Source: Treponema sp. (GTDB taxonomy: Bacteria; Spirochaetota; Spirochaetia; Treponematales; Breznakiellaceae). Taken from it: a stretch of DNA of 17,145 nt. Location: contig JAIRMT010000042.1 of the NCBI GenBank assembly GCA_031258505.1, forward strand, positions 1-17,145. The letters run 5' to 3'. The position numbers were made by a program, and so were the translations under genes. Within the stretch, counting starts at the first letter, position 1, and each line of letters starts with the position of its first letter. Of the stretch, positions 14,929 through 17,145 are shown one piece after another. Under the pieces are notes generated by a model that saw only the letters and a program-made list of their open reading frames with translations, was not told the DNA's origin and searched no databases.

Positions 14929-17133
14929 ATGAAACTGAAGTATCGTCTGAGTCTTATTGTTATCGTGATTTTGGTGCTGGTTATAGCGGCCCAGTCGATC
15001 ATCCTGCTTAACCGCGCCTCTTCAATGCAGATGGCCACGGCTCTACAGAGTCAGGAGCGCCTCGCAGCTGAACATGCCCAGATGATCAAGGCATGGTATG
15101 AGAAGTATCTACAAGTCGCAGAAACCCTCGCAGATATGATGACCGACTACGACATAACCGATGCAGGACAACAACGCAACCGCCTTGATCTGCTCCTCAA
15201 TTCAGTTCTGGAATCTCAGGAATGGCTCGTAGCTGTCTACGCCGTGTTTAAGCCCAATACCATAGACGCAGGTTGGGAAGCCTCTTTTGCCGGAACTCCC
15301 GGCAATACCGAAACCGGCCAATACGCCAACTGGTATACCCGACGCTCTGGACAAATTGAACACCTGACCTACAACGATGTAGACGTAGTAATGAATTTTA
15401 TCAACGGACCTGATGCGCGCCAAGAAGTAATCTACAACCCCGTACCCCAAACCGTGGCCGGCAAAGATACCTTTACAGTTAAAATTAGCGTGCCAATCAT
15501 TCACCGCAGTACCAATCAAGTGGTCGGTCAGGTCGGGGTAGACGTCAATACCGCCTATACCCAGATTGATGTTGAGGAAACTATTCAGTCAAACCTTGAA
15601 GTAGCCGCCATGTCGGTTTACTCTCATAACAGTACCATTATTGCCAGCGGCGCTCCCAACCAAATAGGCCAACTCCTCAACGATGGGCAAAAGGTACTCT
15701 TCAACACTGATGCTAATACAGCGCAGAATACAGTAATCAACGGAGAAAAACGCAGGTTCTCGAAACATTCAGAGGTTCTGAATATGGACTTGGAAATAGT
15801 TCTTTATCCCTTTACCATCGGTGAATTCGGGGTAAACTGGTCCTTGATGGTGGGCTCGAATACGGGCTACATCCTGAAAGAGATCAATGCCATGAGGGTC
15901 TTTACTATAATCCTGACGGTAGTGTCGATTATCCTTACGGCTATGTTTATCTTTCTGGTTTCTATCCGTATTACTCAACCCATCGTCAAAGTGGCTCTCA
16001 CTCTCAAGGATATTTCTGAAGGTGATGGCGACCTGACAAAAACGGTCAACGTTAATTCCAAAGACGAAATCGGCGATCTAGTCCGGTATTTTAACGCCAC
16101 GCTAGAGAAGATCAAGCTACTGATAATTACTATCAAGAAGCAGTCGGCAGCGCTTTCCAACATAGGGAACGAGCTTGCCAGCAACATGGACGAGACAGCG
16201 GCGGCTGTCAACGAGATAACCACGAACATCCAGAGCATCAAGGGTCTGGTGGTTAATCAAAGCGCGTCTGTAACGGAAACTAACGCCACGATGGAGCAGA
16301 TCACCCTCAATATCAATAAGCTTAACGCTCATGTGGACAAGCAGAGTGGAAGTATAGCGCAGTCATCCTCTGCTGTTGAGGAGATGCTCGCCAACATCCA
16401 GTCTGTTACCCAGACACTGGTTAAGAACGCCGAGAACGTGAAGGACTTAATAGGGGCTTCCGAGATAGGAAGAGCGGGTCTCCATGAAGTGGCTACGGAC
16501 ATTCAGGATATCTCCCATGAATCTGCAGGGCTTTTAGAGATCAACGCAGTGATGAAAAGCATTGCGAGTCAAACGAATCTTTTGTCCATGAACGCGGCCA
16601 TAGAAGCGGCTCACGCTGGAGAATCCGGGAAAGGCTTTGCCGTAGTTGCCGACGAGATACGCAAACTGGCGGAGAGTTCTGGAGAACAGTCCAAGACCAT
16701 TTCCACAGTGCTGAAGAAGATCAAAGGCTCCATTGACAAGATAGGCAAGTCCACTGAGAGCGTGCTTAACAAGTTTGAGGCCATAGACAGCGGGATAAAG
16801 ACCGTTTCTGAGCAGACGGCAAATATCCGCAGCGCCATGGAGGAACAGGGCGTGGGGAGTAAGCAGATACTGGAGGCTATAGGCCAGGTGAACGAAGCAA
16901 CGCTGATGGTCAAAGGCGCTTCTGAGGAGATGCAGGAGGGGAGCAAGCAGGTAATCCAGGAGAGCAAGCACCTTGAAATGGCAACTCAGGAGATAACGAA
17001 TGGGATGAATGAGATGGCGAGTGGAGCGAATCAGATCAATACGGCGGTAAGCCGAGTGAATGATATTAGCTGGCAGAACAAGGACAACATTGATGTGCTG
17101 ATACAAGAGGTGTCAAAATTCAAAGTGGAATAA
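14929..17133 (+). CDS. Methyl-accepting chemotaxis protein with dCache-type sensor
   Basis: A 734-aa membrane chemoreceptor. ATG 14929 has AAGGAG (14918-14923) 5 nt upstream; the GTG at 14923 overlaps that site. The first membrane helix is at about 7-27. An extracytoplasmic ligand-binding region at about 30-320 contains WYEKYLQVAETLADMM, WYTRRSG, VGQVGVDV and a second half-lobe, fitting a double Cache domain. The second membrane helix is at about 324-346. HAMP follows from about 347 (RITQPIVKV, GDGDLTKTV, DEIGDL). The long coiled-coil signalling domain has its conserved tip at about 559-590 (EAAHAGESGKGFAVVADEIR), which binds CheA and CheW. No C-terminal CheR/CheB tether pentapeptide is seen (end SKFKVE). 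The ligand is unknown; dCache receptors commonly bind amino acids or other small molecules. The frame ends 12 bp before the window edge, so any operon partner lies outside. Confidence 0.96.
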   Translation: MKLKYRLSLIVIVILVLVIAAQSIILLNRASSMQMATALQSQERLAAEHAQMIKAWYEKYLQVAETLADMMTDYDITDAGQQRNRLDLLLNSVLESQEWLVAVYAVFKPNTIDAGWEASFAGTPGNTETGQYANWYTRRSGQIEHLTYNDVDVVMNFINGPDARQEVIYNPVPQTVAGKDTFTVKISVPIIHRSTNQVVGQVGVDVNTAYTQIDVEETIQSNLEVAAMSVYSHNSTIIASGAPNQIGQLLNDGQKVLFNTDANTAQNTVINGEKRRFSKHSEVLNMDLEIVLYPFTIGEFGVNWSLMVGSNTGYILKEINAMRVFTIILTVVSIILTAMFIFLVSIRITQPIVKVALTLKDISEGDGDLTKTVNVNSKDEIGDLVRYFNATLEKIKLLIITIKKQSAALSNIGNELASNMDETAAAVNEITTNIQSIKGLVVNQSASVTETNATMEQITLNINKLNAHVDKQSGSIAQSSSAVEEMLANIQSVTQTLVKNAENVKDLIGASEIGRAGLHEVATDIQDISHESAGLLEINAVMKSIASQTNLLSMNAAIEAAHAGESGKGFAVVADEIRKLAESSGEQSKTISTVLKKIKGSIDKIGKSTESVLNKFEAIDSGIKTVSEQTANIRSAMEEQGVGSKQILEAIGQVNEATLMVKGASEEMQEGSKQVIQESKHLEMATQEITNGMNEMASGANQINTAVSRVNDISWQNKDNIDVLIQEVSKFKVE

Positions 17134-17145
17134 AACATAATGGTA

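Overview
The window looks like chromosomal DNA of a spirochaete, most likely a Treponema-like bacterium. The inference rests on a large dCache/HAMP chemoreceptor, very long multi-PAS hybrid kinases, a lipoprotein FKBP isomerase, roughly balanced base composition and abundant simple tandem repeats. No ribosomal RNA or species marker is present, so the genus is inferred from gene style only.

Layout. The left edge (1-170, minus strand) is the broken end of an ISAs1-type transposase. It abuts 22 in-register copies of a 21-bp repeat (171-632), then three copies of a 23-bp repeat (643-711). Next come two plus-strand hybrid histidine kinase genes in probable operon (753-5354 and 5396-7372). The first has seven PAS domains, a kinase core, a receiver and an HPt; the second is receiver-PAS-kinase-receiver. 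Neither has a DNA-binding or other output domain, so together they look like the input and relay part of a cytoplasmic phosphorelay.

From 7373 to 8479 there is a frameshifted secreted-protein gene on the minus strand, a long imperfect palindrome, and a complete tRNA-Asn(GTT) with its own promoter and terminator. Divergent from the tRNA is an NDK-like gene (8480-9658) whose second half keeps the active-site histidine and whose first half appears degenerate. Convergent to it is a minus-strand block (14101 down to 9702): a ZIP metal transporter, priA, a lipoprotein FKBP and a secreted FKBP. Two of these junctions are 9 bp long with the Shine-Dalgarno sequence overlapping the previous stop codon.

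The 14102-14928 gap is gene-poor but structured. It holds a strong sigma70-type promoter, a leaderless-looking 49-codon ORF containing ten perfect CTCCCGG heptamers (G-quadruplex-prone on the minus strand), nested dyads and a possible decayed gene fragment. The window ends with a complete methyl-accepting chemotaxis protein (14929-17133).

The most unusual items are the phase-locked 21-bp array grown against a transposase remnant, the heptamer tract that could switch reading frames, the 387-bp PAS module amplification, and the tandem NDK-like protein. I did not find a clearly new multi-gene system.
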